Program-made: the position numbers and the translations under genes
Notes under the pieces: model-generated
Database searches by the model: none
Seen by the model: the letters and a program-made list of their open reading frames with translations, nothing else
Told to the model about the DNA's origin: nothing
Part shown: piece after piece, positions 41,531 through 49,675 of the stretch
How positions within the stretch are numbered: position 1 is the first letter of the stretch
Layout: every line of letters begins with the position of its first letter
Assembly (NCBI RefSeq): GCF_003254055.1
Contig: NZ_QKZT01000001.1
Span: 403,002 to 467,001 of the forward strand
Length of the DNA stretch: 64,000 nucleotides
DNA from: Algoriphagus chordae
GTDB lineage: Bacteria; Bacteroidota; Bacteroidia; Cytophagales; Cyclobacteriaceae
Direction of reading: 5' to 3'

Positions 41531-42853
41531 ATGCTTTTCAATCGAATTCTTACGTCCGAACTTTTGAAGTGGAAAACTAAGCTAGACCCCAAGCCCTTGT
41601 TGGTAAAAGGTGCTCGGCAAGTTGGGAAAACTTCCTTAATCAAAGATTTTGGAAATAAGTATTATGAGCAGATTGCATACTTTAACTTCGATAGGCAACC
41701 TGATTTACAGCAATTTTTTGAGCTCACCAAAGACCCTGAACGAATCATTCAGAATCTCTCTTTGGTAGTTGGCTTTCCTATCTTACCAGGTGAGACACTG
41801 ATTTTTTTTGATGAGATTCAGGAATGTAAGGAAGCCCTGAACTCGCTTAAATATTTTGAGGAATCTAATCTCAGCCATCACATTATTGGAGCTGGATCTT
41901 TACTTGGTGTTACACTTGGAAATGCTAAGTCTTTTCCTGTAGGAAAAGTAGATTTCTTGGACATGTACCCTCTGACATTTCTAGAATTTTTAGATGCTAA
42001 GGATAAAGAAATGCATCAGTATCTTCAATCAATACAGTCTATAGAACCCATTCCTGATTACTTTTTCAATAGAATACTGGAAAGCTTCCGACTTTATACG
42101 ATATGTGGAGGCTTGCCTGAAGTAGCAAAAGAACTGGTGGAGAGTAATTCGCTAGAAAGGGTGGAAGAGCTGTTGTTCGCTATTAATAGAGCTTATGAAT
42201 ATGACTTTTCTAAACATGTGGCAGAAAAAGACATTCAAAAAATAGCTTTTATTTGGGATTCAATTCCATCACAACTTTCCAAAGAGAACAAAAAATTTCT
42301 ATATCAAACTGTAAAAAAAGGAGCTAGAGCTAGGGAATATGAAGATGCGCTGACTTGGCTGATTCAGGCTGGATTGGTTTATAAGGTTAATAGGGTGAAT
42401 AAAGTGGGGATACCATTTTCCGGATATGATGACTTAAGTGCTTTCAAGATTTATCTGCTTGATATGGGGCTACTACGTCAAAAGGCACAGCTTGAAGCAC
42501 GATCTATCTTGAATCCGAATGGTTTATTTTCAGAATTCAAGGGTGCTTTGGTGGAGAATTACATTCTCCAGTCTCTTTCAGCCCAGTTTCAGATTAAGCC
42601 ACGATATTGGACTTCGGATGGTATAGCTGAGATAGATTTTTTGCTTCAGTTCAACAATGAATTAATACCTATAGAAGTAAAATCTGAAGAAAATGTGAGA
42701 AGCAAAAGTTTGACTTTTTATTCAAAGACATATAATCCTCGAGTCAAGCTTAGATTTTCGATGAGGAATTTGATTAATCAAGAAGAGCTGATAAACATCC
42801 CATTATTTCTTGCTGATAGAACCAAGTTCTTTTTGAACCAGCAGTTACATTAG
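41531..42853 (+). CDS. AAA ATPase with DUF4143 domain
   Basis: The 440-residue protein has a P-loop GARQVGKTSLI (about residues 27-37), Walker B LIFFDEIQE, a sensor stretch HHIIGAGSLLG and a C-terminal DUF4143 region (about 215-400) ending in a nuclease-like fold: WTSDGIAEIDFLLQF..LIPIEVKSEEN resembles a PD-(D/E)XK core. The family is sporadic in bacteria and archaea, common in accessory DNA, and of unknown function. It breaks the sulfur locus logic and is bracketed by 14-bp direct repeats and a duplicate of the upstream gene's 3' end, so it is very probably an insertion. Confidence 0.88.
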   Translation: MLFNRILTSELLKWKTKLDPKPLLVKGARQVGKTSLIKDFGNKYYEQIAYFNFDRQPDLQQFFELTKDPERIIQNLSLVVGFPILPGETLIFFDEIQECKEALNSLKYFEESNLSHHIIGAGSLLGVTLGNAKSFPVGKVDFLDMYPLTFLEFLDAKDKEMHQYLQSIQSIEPIPDYFFNRILESFRLYTICGGLPEVAKELVESNSLERVEELLFAINRAYEYDFSKHVAEKDIQKIAFIWDSIPSQLSKENKKFLYQTVKKGARAREYEDALTWLIQAGLVYKVNRVNKVGIPFSGYDDLSAFKIYLLDMGLLRQKAQLEARSILNPNGLFSEFKGALVENYILQSLSAQFQIKPRYWTSDGIAEIDFLLQFNNELIPIEVKSEENVRSKSLTFYSKTYNPRVKLRFSMRNLINQEELINIPLFLADRTKFFLNQQLH

Positions 42854-42869
42854 AAAATTCTGATTTTGC

Positions 42870-42883
42870 TAGAAGGGATAAGA
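42870..42883. repeat. 14-bp direct repeat, right copy
   Basis: Exact copy of AGAAGGGATAAGAA at 41438-41451, 16 bp after the DUF4143 stop codon. The DNA between 42884 and 42957 shows no gene. Confidence 0.75.
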
Positions 42884-42957
42884 AATGAACCTCAGGCTCT
42901 CCATCAACTTTTACTATAGAGATGAAGAGCTTTGTTACTTCCAAATAATCCGAACCA

Positions 42958-43049
42958 TCAATGCCTACCGCGATACGCTGAAAGGCGACTTTAAATATAA
43001 GGTGAAGGCGATGAATGAGCTTACCGAGGGATTAGTGAAGAAAAGCTAA
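42958..43049 (+). pseudogene. Duplicate of the sirohaem synthase 3' end (92 bp)
   Basis: It aligns without gaps to 41357-41448, with 8 mismatches in 92 bp. It reads NAYRDTLKGDFKYKVKAMNE then LTEGLVKKS and stop; the intact gene has E for the first K in FKYK and ends KKG. Most differences are third-position. It has no start codon and upstream homology ends abruptly at 42957. It lies after the DUF4143 insertion and is followed by a hairpin. Confidence 0.93.
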
Positions 43050-43051
43050 AG

Positions 43052-43083
43052 AAATTGGCCCTGGGAGTATGCAGAGCCAATTT
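43052..43083 (+). terminator. Hairpin after the sirohaem remnant
   Basis: AAATTGGC (43052-43059) pairs with GCCAATTT (43076-43083) around 16 nt, with a T-run a few bases later. It is a weak terminator candidate between convergent genes, possibly the old sirohaem gene terminator. Confidence 0.5.
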
Positions 43084-43087
43084 GCTA

Positions 43088-44152
43088 TTAGGCTATTTTT
43101 AATCCGAACAAAGGTCTGAGAAACTTAAGTCTGCGGATCAGTTCATATGTACCAAAGCAGCCCGCAAGAGTAAAAGCCAATACTAGGATAAACTGAACTA
43201 TTGTGGGAACTGGAATGGGAAATATCAAAACCGATGCTAAATACAAGAATACCATGTGTAGTATGTACACTGGATAGGCAGCCTGACTAAGGTAGGCCAA
43301 GGTTTTACTTTTTTTGTTTAGATGGATACTGCCAAATGCAAACACCAAAAGAATCCAACACAATGACTCTGTAGCTAACAAATACCCAGGTGATACTTTG
43401 CCAAATTGAGACATTCGGAGAACATATAATCCCATAGCAATCACTACAAATAACCACCGCCATATTTTGATCATTTCCCAGAAACCTGCCCCAGTCATCA
43501 CAAAGCAAAACCCAAAGAAGAATGCCAGCAGTCCGAGGAAAAACCCATGCCAAGTCATCGCATACATCTCAAAGGGCAAGGGATTGACCAACATTACTTC
43601 AGCTACAAATGCCGCCAACACAATTAACAGTCCCCACGGTTTACTGAGCGATCTTTTGATCCATGAGGCAAGCTTTCCAGTTTCATTTTTCTTGAGGTAA
43701 AACAAGATTGGTGAAAGCAGTAGAACATAGGAGAAGATGTTTCCTAAAAACCACAGGTGAGCAGAAGACCAGATATAGTGCAATGTCATGTCGTAATAGT
43801 AACTGAATAGCAAAATGTGCAGTGGAACAATTGCAAATATCCCAAACACATAAGGCATAAGAATCCTGTAGGCACGCTCAGCGATCAATTGCATCCAGTT
43901 TCGCTTCCGCATTGCAAAATATACACCCATACCTGATACAAAGAATAGCAGCGGAATCCGCCAAATATTCAGCAGAGACATAGCATACCAAAGCTGATCC
44001 AATGATTTGGGTGAAGTAATGAAACCAATCATTCGGCCCCAAGATTGAAATCCGATCGAAATGTGATAGATCAAAAGTAAGCCGATTGCAATCACTCGAA
44101 TCCAATCAATGTCGTATCTCCTTTGAGGTACATTTTGAGGTTTTTCACTCAT
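43088..44152 (-). CDS. Acyltransferase family 3 membrane protein
   Basis: The 354-residue integral membrane protein has about ten helices and the acyltransferase-3 pattern: RRYDIDWIRVIAIGLLLIYH (about 12-31, with the conserved R and H), FVSGMGVYFAMRKR, HLWFLGNIFSYVLLL and AYPVYILHMVFLYLA. Such enzymes move acyl groups onto periplasmic glucans, peptidoglycan or surface sugars; the substrate is unknown. Its start overlaps the ankyrin gene stop by one base, so both are co-translated. Confidence 0.87.
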   Translation of the reverse strand: MSEKPQNVPQRRYDIDWIRVIAIGLLLIYHISIGFQSWGRMIGFITSPKSLDQLWYAMSLLNIWRIPLLFFVSGMGVYFAMRKRNWMQLIAERAYRILMPYVFGIFAIVPLHILLFSYYYDMTLHYIWSSAHLWFLGNIFSYVLLLSPILFYLKKNETGKLASWIKRSLSKPWGLLIVLAAFVAEVMLVNPLPFEMYAMTWHGFFLGLLAFFFGFCFVMTGAGFWEMIKIWRWLFVVIAMGLYVLRMSQFGKVSPGYLLATESLCWILLVFAFGSIHLNKKSKTLAYLSQAAYPVYILHMVFLYLASVLIFPIPVPTIVQFILVLAFTLAGCFGTYELIRRLKFLRPLFGLKIA

Positions 44153-44709
44153 TACTGCAGCATTTTTGCAATTTCTGGACGGATTTTTTCCAAATATGCA
44201 TAGTCTAGCTTGAGACCCATTGGCTCTAAGGAATTGCCTATGACATCATAGATATCCTTTACAGCAGCAAATGGTGCGGACACATTATCTAGCGCTGTTG
44301 TGTCGTATTTATTTTTGATAGTTTTATCAGCACCTTTTTCCAATAGCAGCTGGACAATTTCCGGACGGCCAAAAAACGCCGCAGAAATCAGGGCTGTGGA
44401 ACCATCGTTGTTTTGGAAGTTGATGTCTGCACCTGCATCCAGTAGTAGCTTGGCTGCTTCCAGTTTGTCAAATACCGCTGCTGTGATAAGGGGGCTCGAT
44501 CCGCCAAAAGGATCTTTTACATTTAGGTCACTGCCAGCTGCAATGTGTTCTTTAATCGCTTCTAGATTGTTAGTGATGACTGCGGTTTGCAGATCAATTT
44601 CCGGAGCGTCTACTTTCTTTTCTGAAGCAGTAGCACAGGAAACCATTATAAACAAAGTAATAAGGAGCGCTGGCGCAAATAATCGATAGATTGAAACAGA
44701 TGTTTTCAT
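44152..44709 (-). CDS. Ankyrin-repeat lipoprotein
   Basis: The 185-residue protein has a lipoprotein signal (hydrophobic residues 11-23, lipobox MVSC, C25). Ankyrin repeats follow: AVITNNLEAIKEHIAAGSDLN, SPLITAAVFDKLEAAKLLLD and TALISAAFFGRPEIVQLLLE, plus a partial fourth. The repeats probably bind a protein partner in the periplasm or at the outer membrane. It is coupled to the acyltransferase gene and divergent from the AraC/TPR regulator. Confidence 0.88.
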   Translation of the reverse strand: MKTSVSIYRLFAPALLITLFIMVSCATASEKKVDAPEIDLQTAVITNNLEAIKEHIAAGSDLNVKDPFGGSSPLITAAVFDKLEAAKLLLDAGADINFQNNDGSTALISAAFFGRPEIVQLLLEKGADKTIKNKYDTTALDNVSAPFAAVKDIYDVIGNSLEPMGLKLDYAYLEKIRPEIAKMLQ

Positions 44710-44808
44710 AGATAATTTTGTTTGATTTTTATTTGTGACAAAGTAAAATCAAAGGGCTGCGCAGTACTAAATAGCCTTGCTCACAAATCCATAAGAGATC
44801 AGGAAAGC

Positions 44809-44846
44809 GATATAAATTATGATGCATGGATATAAATTTTGACGCA
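44809..44846. promoter_or_regulatory. Tandem direct repeats in the divergent promoter region
   Basis: GATATAAATTATGATGCA (44809-44826) and GATATAAATTTTGACGCA (44829-44846) match at 16 of 18 positions, 20 bp apart. Direct repeats about 20-21 bp apart are the usual operator form for AraC-family proteins, and an AraC-type regulator is encoded 86 bp downstream. Confidence 0.5.
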
Positions 44847-44919
44847 AAATGCTGCAAATAGAGATTTTTGCCTGCTCGAAAAATGAGCGACCAAAAGGCC
44901 AAATCAATGATTTTTCTCC

Positions 44920-44927
44920 TAGTTTTA
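44920..44927 (+). promoter_or_regulatory. Possible -7 box of the AraC/TPR gene
   Basis: TAGTTTTA (one base off TAnnTTTG) ends 4 bp before the ATG at 44932. Confidence 0.35.
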
Positions 44928-44931
44928 CTGC

Positions 44932-46998
44932 ATGGCCAGGACCTCTCCACAGGACAAAGAATTTTTAGATCAGCTGATTGCATTGGTTGAATCGCAGCTC
45001 GGGGACGAAGAGTTTGGTGTCGCGGAACTTGCTGATGAGATGCACATGAGTCGATCCAATCTTCTACGCAGGGTCAAGAAAGCATGCAATCTTTCGGTTA
45101 GTCAATTGATCAATCAAATCCGGTTGGAGCGTGCCATGGAGATGCTTCGAAATTCAACGCTGAATGTCTCTGAGATTTCTCATCAGGTTGGATTCAACAG
45201 CCCCTCATATTTTATTAAATGCTTTCGTGAGTACTATGGTTATCCGCCAGGAGAAGCAGGGAAACATGCTATTACTGAGCCGGTTGAAGTTGAGCCTTTA
45301 GCAGAGGAATTGAAAGGCTCTAAGCTTCCTTATTGGATTGGAGCTGCAGGACTGCTGATTTTGCTGATTGTGGGTTTACTGCTGTATAAAGGTGAGATTT
45401 TTGGAGAGCAGGTCTCAAGGGAAAAATCAATTGCTGTATTGCCTTTCAAAAATGATAGTGCCGACTCGACTAATGTCTATCTCATCAATGGACTGATGGA
45501 TGCCACGCTCAACAACCTTCAAAAAATCAAAGATCTACGTGTTCTTAGTCGGACTTCATCTGAGAAATACCGGGAAAGTCACAAGTCCATTCCTGAGATT
45601 TCCGAAGAACTGCAAGTCAGCTACCTGATAGAAGGAAGCGGACAAAAGATTGGGGAGAGTATCGTGCTGAATATTCAGCTGATCGATGGAGCAAGTGACA
45701 AGCATCTGTGGAGTAAGCAATACCGACGAGAGGCGAGCGATATTTTCACATTACAGCAAGATATTTCTAAAGATATTGCTGAGAAAATTCAGGCAATTAT
45801 AACTCCTGAGGAGCAAAACCGGATTGAGAAAGTTCCTACAGAAAATCTGAAAGCTTATGATTCTTTTCTGAAAGGACTCAATCTATTGAACAAAGGCGGA
45901 GATGACAATCTCCTTTCTTCAGTTGGTTATTTTAAGGAAGCAATCAAAGAGGACAAATCATTCGGGTTGGCCTATGCCTATGCTGCAGTGGCCTTGTATT
46001 ATCACGATGTATTTCGAGAAGAAAAGACTCATCTAGAAGAGATGTCCGTCTACGCGGATCAGGCGGTTTTATATGACCCTACCTTGGACGAAAGCCTAAG
46101 AGCTAAAGCCTTGTATTACATGCTGAAAAAGGAGTATGCTAAAGCGCTTCCTTATTTAGAAAAGGGTTTGGAGTACAATCCCAATTCTGATCAGATTCTC
46201 ATATTGCTGGCAAATTACTATAGTATGTATATGCCGAATACCGGAAAATATCTGGAATATGCGATACAAGGATTGCGACTGGATATAGCGGCAATGGATT
46301 CTGCATCCGCTAGCTTTCGTTACCTTGAAGTGGGTAATGGACTTATCCAAACGGGGTTTGTGGATGAATCACTTGACTATATTGATCTTGCCCGTGCTTA
46401 TTTTCCAGACAATGCATTCGCTGGCTATGTTAGAGCTTTTATCAGCTATGCCAAAACCAAAGATTTACGTGATACGAGGAATCAACTCAAAGCGGAATTT
46501 GCCAAAGACAGCTCAAGGATAGATATCTTACAGGATCTGGGTAAAGTCAGCTATTACCTCCGGGAATATGACTCTGCATTTCTGTATTATGATAGACTAA
46601 ATCAAATTCGTGAGCAGCAAAAGCTAGATGTTTATGTTCATGAAAATATGATTATTGGCGTCACTTATGTGAAAGTAGGAGAGATCGAAAAAGGGCAGGA
46701 GCTGATCCAGAGCTATAAAGATTACATTGAATCAAACCAGACGATATATAGGCCATTGGGCTTGTCCACCTATTACGCTTATAGGGGAGACTATGATAAA
46801 GCTTTGGACTACTTGAGGCTTTTTTCAAAAGAGGATAATATCCTGTTTTGGGTGATTTTATTTCTTCCCGAAGACCCTACCCTAGATAAGTTCAAAGAAA
46901 ATCCTGAGTTCAAGGAAATCTGGGCTGGTATCGAGAAAAAGTTCTGGGATAACAATAGTAAAATCCGATTGCAGCTGGAGGAAGAGGGCTTGTTGTAA
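44932..46998 (+). CDS. Membrane-bound AraC-type regulator with TolB-like and TPR domains
   Basis: The 688-residue protein has an N-terminal AraC DNA-binding domain at about residues 10-110 (VAELADEMHMSRSNLLRRVKK; NVSEISHQVGFNSPSYFIKCFREYYG), a single membrane helix at 133-152 and a TolB/FlgO-like domain at about 165-300 (KSIAVLPFKND; ELQVSYLIEGSGQKIGE; NIQLIDGASDKHLWSKQY). From about 310 it is TPR repeats. The topology is cytoplasmic DNA-binding head and periplasmic sensing tail, as in ToxR-type one-component regulators. It may control the divergent ankyrin/acyltransferase genes and itself through the tandem repeats between them. Confidence 0.9.
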   Translation: MARTSPQDKEFLDQLIALVESQLGDEEFGVAELADEMHMSRSNLLRRVKKACNLSVSQLINQIRLERAMEMLRNSTLNVSEISHQVGFNSPSYFIKCFREYYGYPPGEAGKHAITEPVEVEPLAEELKGSKLPYWIGAAGLLILLIVGLLLYKGEIFGEQVSREKSIAVLPFKNDSADSTNVYLINGLMDATLNNLQKIKDLRVLSRTSSEKYRESHKSIPEISEELQVSYLIEGSGQKIGESIVLNIQLIDGASDKHLWSKQYRREASDIFTLQQDISKDIAEKIQAIITPEEQNRIEKVPTENLKAYDSFLKGLNLLNKGGDDNLLSSVGYFKEAIKEDKSFGLAYAYAAVALYYHDVFREEKTHLEEMSVYADQAVLYDPTLDESLRAKALYYMLKKEYAKALPYLEKGLEYNPNSDQILILLANYYSMYMPNTGKYLEYAIQGLRLDIAAMDSASASFRYLEVGNGLIQTGFVDESLDYIDLARAYFPDNAFAGYVRAFISYAKTKDLRDTRNQLKAEFAKDSSRIDILQDLGKVSYYLREYDSAFLYYDRLNQIREQQKLDVYVHENMIIGVTYVKVGEIEKGQELIQSYKDYIESNQTIYRPLGLSTYYAYRGDYDKALDYLRLFSKEDNILFWVILFLPEDPTLDKFKENPEFKEIWAGIEKKFWDNNSKIRLQLEEEGLL

Positions 46999-47094
46999 AA
47001 TTGGGTTTAGTGAGCTGAAAAAATAAAGTTGACCTTTTGTAATTATTGACTAATTTTTTAAATTGATTTCACTTTTCACTTTTAGATCCTTAAT

Positions 47095-47220
47095 ATGAAG
47101 CGAATTGCAGTGGTTAAGATTTTAGCATTTACAGTTTCCTTTTTAGATTCTTCCTGCTTTTTTGCAAACAGAGATGAAGTCAAAAGAGGATTAAGAGCTG
47201 AGCCAGCTATTGAAGTTTAG
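47095..47220 (+). CDS. Possible 41-residue secreted peptide
   Basis: The frame MKRIAVVKILAFTVSFLDSS..ends NRDEVKRGLRAEPAIEV. The basic start and hydrophobic core (residues 5-17) resemble a signal peptide. It ends 10 bp before the next small membrane protein. There is no homology to cite, so it may not be real. Confidence 0.3.
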   Translation: MKRIAVVKILAFTVSFLDSSCFFANRDEVKRGLRAEPAIEV

Positions 47221-47230
47221 ATTAAATAGG

Positions 47231-47440
47231 ATGAAAAAGATTGTTAAAGGATTTATCTGGGTACTCGCAATTATTTATGGGTTAAACGCTCTTTATATTC
47301 TTTTTTTTATGAGTTCAGAAGATGATTTTGATCTATTGGTTTTTGAGGGAGTCAGTAAATGGACTGCGGGGTTCAGCTATCTAGTATTTGCCATTGTGTT
47401 GTTTCTCTCTATAAAATTCGAAAAGAAGAAAGAGGTTTAA
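47231..47440 (+). CDS. Small two-helix membrane protein
   Basis: The 69-residue protein has hydrophobic segments at about residues 5-25 (IVKGFIWVLAIIYGLNALYIL) and 42-61 (WTAGFSYLVFAIVLFLSI), an acidic link (SSEDDFDLL) and a basic tail (FEKKKEV). No family is recognised. ATG 47231 was preferred to an upstream one at 47210, which overlaps the preceding small frame. It lies upstream of a CPBP protease gene. Confidence 0.5.
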   Translation: MKKIVKGFIWVLAIIYGLNALYILFFMSSEDDFDLLVFEGVSKWTAGFSYLVFAIVLFLSIKFEKKKEV

Positions 47441-47511
47441 TGTGTACCTGAAGAATTTTTAATGAATAGTCTAGCTTTAATTTTTACCTAATCTTGATAT
47501 TTCTCAACTCT

Positions 47512-48162
47512 ATGAAAATCACTGTTATACAGGACTTTCTCGCTTTTCTAAAAGACCCAAAAAGAGCCGAGACCTATTCTGAAATGCCTTCAAAAAGCTT
47601 CTTTACTTTGTTAATAGTCACATTGGTACTGATTATTCCCTTTGGTTTTTTGCTAAGCTTATTGGGAGCGGATCAATTTGATTCAATACTTGAAGAACTA
47701 ATCAAAAAAAGTAAGTTGCTGGTGATAGTTCTAGGTATTTTCTTAGCTCCATTGATAGAAGAACCGATATTCAGACTTCATCTTAATTTAAAGAAATCTT
47801 CTATATGGTGGAGTTTGGTCTTATCCCTTTTAATGATGGGTGAGCTATGGTATTTGGTGCTTGCCTTTATGGTTTATTTGATTTATCTGCTCATTATGGT
47901 TAGCCAGCAGGAGCGCATAAATCTCAAATTCGTTGTCTATGCCTCTGCAATCTTCTTCGGTGTCGTCCATCTTGGAAACTACAGTAACTTCGATTTTGCT
48001 TCTCATTTTTACTGGATCCCCTTCTTAGTTGGCATTCAGTTTTTTGTAGGTTTGATTCTTAGCTATATTCGGCTCAATCATGGCATTAGCTATGCGATGT
48101 TGTTTCATGGAGCATATAATGCCGCCTTGATCATCCCAGGGGTTTATTTTTATGAAGGATGA
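47512..48162 (+). CDS. CPBP-family intramembrane protease-like protein
   Basis: The 216-residue multi-pass protein carries the CPBP/Abi motifs: motif 1 APLIEEPIFRLHL (EExxxR type, about residues 83-95), motif 2 FFGVVHLGNY (histidine) and motif 3 LFHGAYNA (HxxxN type). Characterised relatives are glutamate intramembrane proteases (Rce1-like) that mature prenylated or small secreted proteins; some give bacteriocin self-immunity. The ATG at 47512 (MKITVIQDF) is favoured over 47494. Two small hydrophobic frames upstream might be substrates, but this is speculation. Confidence 0.85.
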   Translation: MKITVIQDFLAFLKDPKRAETYSEMPSKSFFTLLIVTLVLIIPFGFLLSLLGADQFDSILEELIKKSKLLVIVLGIFLAPLIEEPIFRLHLNLKKSSIWWSLVLSLLMMGELWYLVLAFMVYLIYLLIMVSQQERINLKFVVYASAIFFGVVHLGNYSNFDFASHFYWIPFLVGIQFFVGLILSYIRLNHGISYAMLFHGAYNAALIIPGVYFYEG

Positions 48163-48264
48163 TTTTGAGGTTTTCCAATAGTTAGTTTAAAGAATTAACT
48201 GATGGTGCTTTCAGAATGCAGCAGTTATCTCTTCTCTTAGATTTTTTATTTCCCCCAGTTCCAG

Positions 48265-48272
48265 TATTTTTG
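48265..48272 (+). promoter_or_regulatory. Predicted -7 box of metK
   Basis: TATTTTTG matches TAnnTTTG, 35 bp before the metK ATG. No SAM riboswitch was recognised in the short leader. Confidence 0.45.
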
Positions 48273-48307
48273 TGCATCCATTAAAATAGCATTACCCTAC
48301 ATTATAT

Positions 48308-49561
48308 ATGGCATATTTATTCACTTCAGAATCCGTTTCTGAGGGGCATCCAGATAAAATCGCAGATCAAATTTCTGACGCGTTAATTGATAATTTTTTA
48401 GCATTTGACCCAAATTCCAAGGTAGCTTGTGAGACGCTTGTGACGACTGGCCAGGTGTTTTTGGCGGGAGAGGTAAATTCTGATATCTACCTTGATGTGC
48501 AGAAAATTGCTCGTGACGTGATCAATAGAATCGGTTATACCAAGAGTGAGTACATGTTTGAAGGGAATTCTTGCGGTGTGCTTTCTGCGATTCATGAACA
48601 ATCTTCGGAAATCAATCAGGGTGTAGTTCGTCAGAATCCAGAAGAACAAGGTGCAGGTGATCAGGGAATGATGTTTGGTTATGCAACCAACGAAACTGAA
48701 AACTACATGCCTTTGGCTTTGGATCTTTCTCATATGATCCTTCGTGAATTGGCGGAGTTGAGAAGAGAAAATAAGGATATCACCTATATCCGCCCAGACT
48801 CAAAAGCTCAAGTGACGATCGAATATAGCGATGACAATGTGCCTCAGCGTATTGAAGCAATTGTGGTTTCTACCCAGCACGATGATTTTGACGAGGAAGG
48901 AAAAATGCTTGCCAAAATCAAGTCTGATATTGTTTCTATCCTAATACCACGGGTAGTTGCCAAACTGAAGCCAGAGATACAGAAGCTTTTCACTTCAGAA
49001 ATCAAGTATCACATCAATCCAACCGGGAAATTTGTAATCGGTGGACCACATGGTGACACAGGTTTGACAGGTAGAAAAATCATTGTAGATACTTACGGTG
49101 GTAAAGGAGCTCATGGCGGTGGAGCATTCTCTGGAAAAGACCCTTCTAAAGTGGATCGTTCCGCAGCATATGCTACACGTCATATTGCCAAGAATATGGT
49201 GGCAGCGGGCCTAGCAGATGAGGTTTTGGTACAGGTTTCTTATGCCATTGGAGTGGCTAAGCCAATGGGTATTTATATCAATACATATGGTACTGCCAAA
49301 GTAGACATGCACGATGGAGCCATTGCACAGAAAATCGAGGAGTTATTCGATATGCGCCCATATGCCATCGAGCAGCGCCTGAAGTTACGTAATCCTATCT
49401 ATGAGGAAACTGCCGCTTACGGTCACATGGGTAGAACCAATGAGGTGGTAACGAAAACCTTCTACTCTCCATACAGACCAGAAGTTACGCTTGAGGTAGA
49501 GCTTTTCACTTGGGAAAAACTAGACTATGTGGATAGAATTAAATCCGCTTTCAATATTTAA
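48308..49561 (+). CDS. metK: S-adenosylmethionine synthetase
   Basis: The 417-residue enzyme makes SAM from methionine and ATP. Motifs are [22 protein letters not shown] (about 4-25), [12 protein letters not shown] (signature 1), [14 protein letters not shown] and [29 protein letters not shown] (P-loop-like signature 2), all complete. Length is normal. It is monocistronic with its own promoter and terminator. It feeds, among others, the CobA and PrmA methylations encoded in this window. Confidence 0.97.
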   Translation: MAYLFTSESVSEGHPDKIADQISDALIDNFLAFDPNSKVACETLVTTGQVFLAGEVNSDIYLDVQKIARDVINRIGYTKSEYMFEGNSCGVLSAIHEQSSEINQGVVRQNPEEQGAGDQGMMFGYATNETENYMPLALDLSHMILRELAELRRENKDITYIRPDSKAQVTIEYSDDNVPQRIEAIVVSTQHDDFDEEGKMLAKIKSDIVSILIPRVVAKLKPEIQKLFTSEIKYHINPTGKFVIGGPHGDTGLTGRKIIVDTYGGKGAHGGGAFSGKDPSKVDRSAAYATRHIAKNMVAAGLADEVLVQVSYAIGVAKPMGIYINTYGTAKVDMHDGAIAQKIEELFDMRPYAIEQRLKLRNPIYEETAAYGHMGRTNEVVTKTFYSPYRPEVTLEVELFTWEKLDYVDRIKSAFNI

Positions 49562-49581
49562 TTGAAGAAAAATCACACATA

Positions 49582-49619
49582 AAAAAATGGCTGTTGGGAA
49601 TTCCTAACAGCCATTTTTT
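49582..49619. terminator. Terminator after metK
   Basis: AAAAAATGGCTGTTGGGAA pairs with TTCCTAACAGCCATTTTTT (one G-U pair). Flanking A and T tracts allow use in both directions between convergent genes. Confidence 0.9.
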
Positions 49620-49675
49620 ATCTGTCCTAAATTGCTCACTTGAATTATTTGAGGAGTCTAGCGGAGAAAACCAGA

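Noticed and set aside
41531..42853. Reading the DUF4143 gene as a transposase or integrase of its own cassette
   Set aside because: It has an AAA P-loop and DUF4143 region but no DDE, HUH, serine- or tyrosine-recombinase residues, so there is no evidence that it mobilises itself.
42884..43049. A small gene joining the ATG at 42884 to the sirohaem remnant
   Set aside because: The ATG is not in the reading frame of the remnant and meets a stop codon within about 12 codons, so no fusion peptide is encoded.
48163..48307. SAM riboswitch upstream of metK
   Set aside because: The gap is short and no conserved SAM-I, SAM-II or SAM/SAH core could be recognised; only a -7 box is supported.
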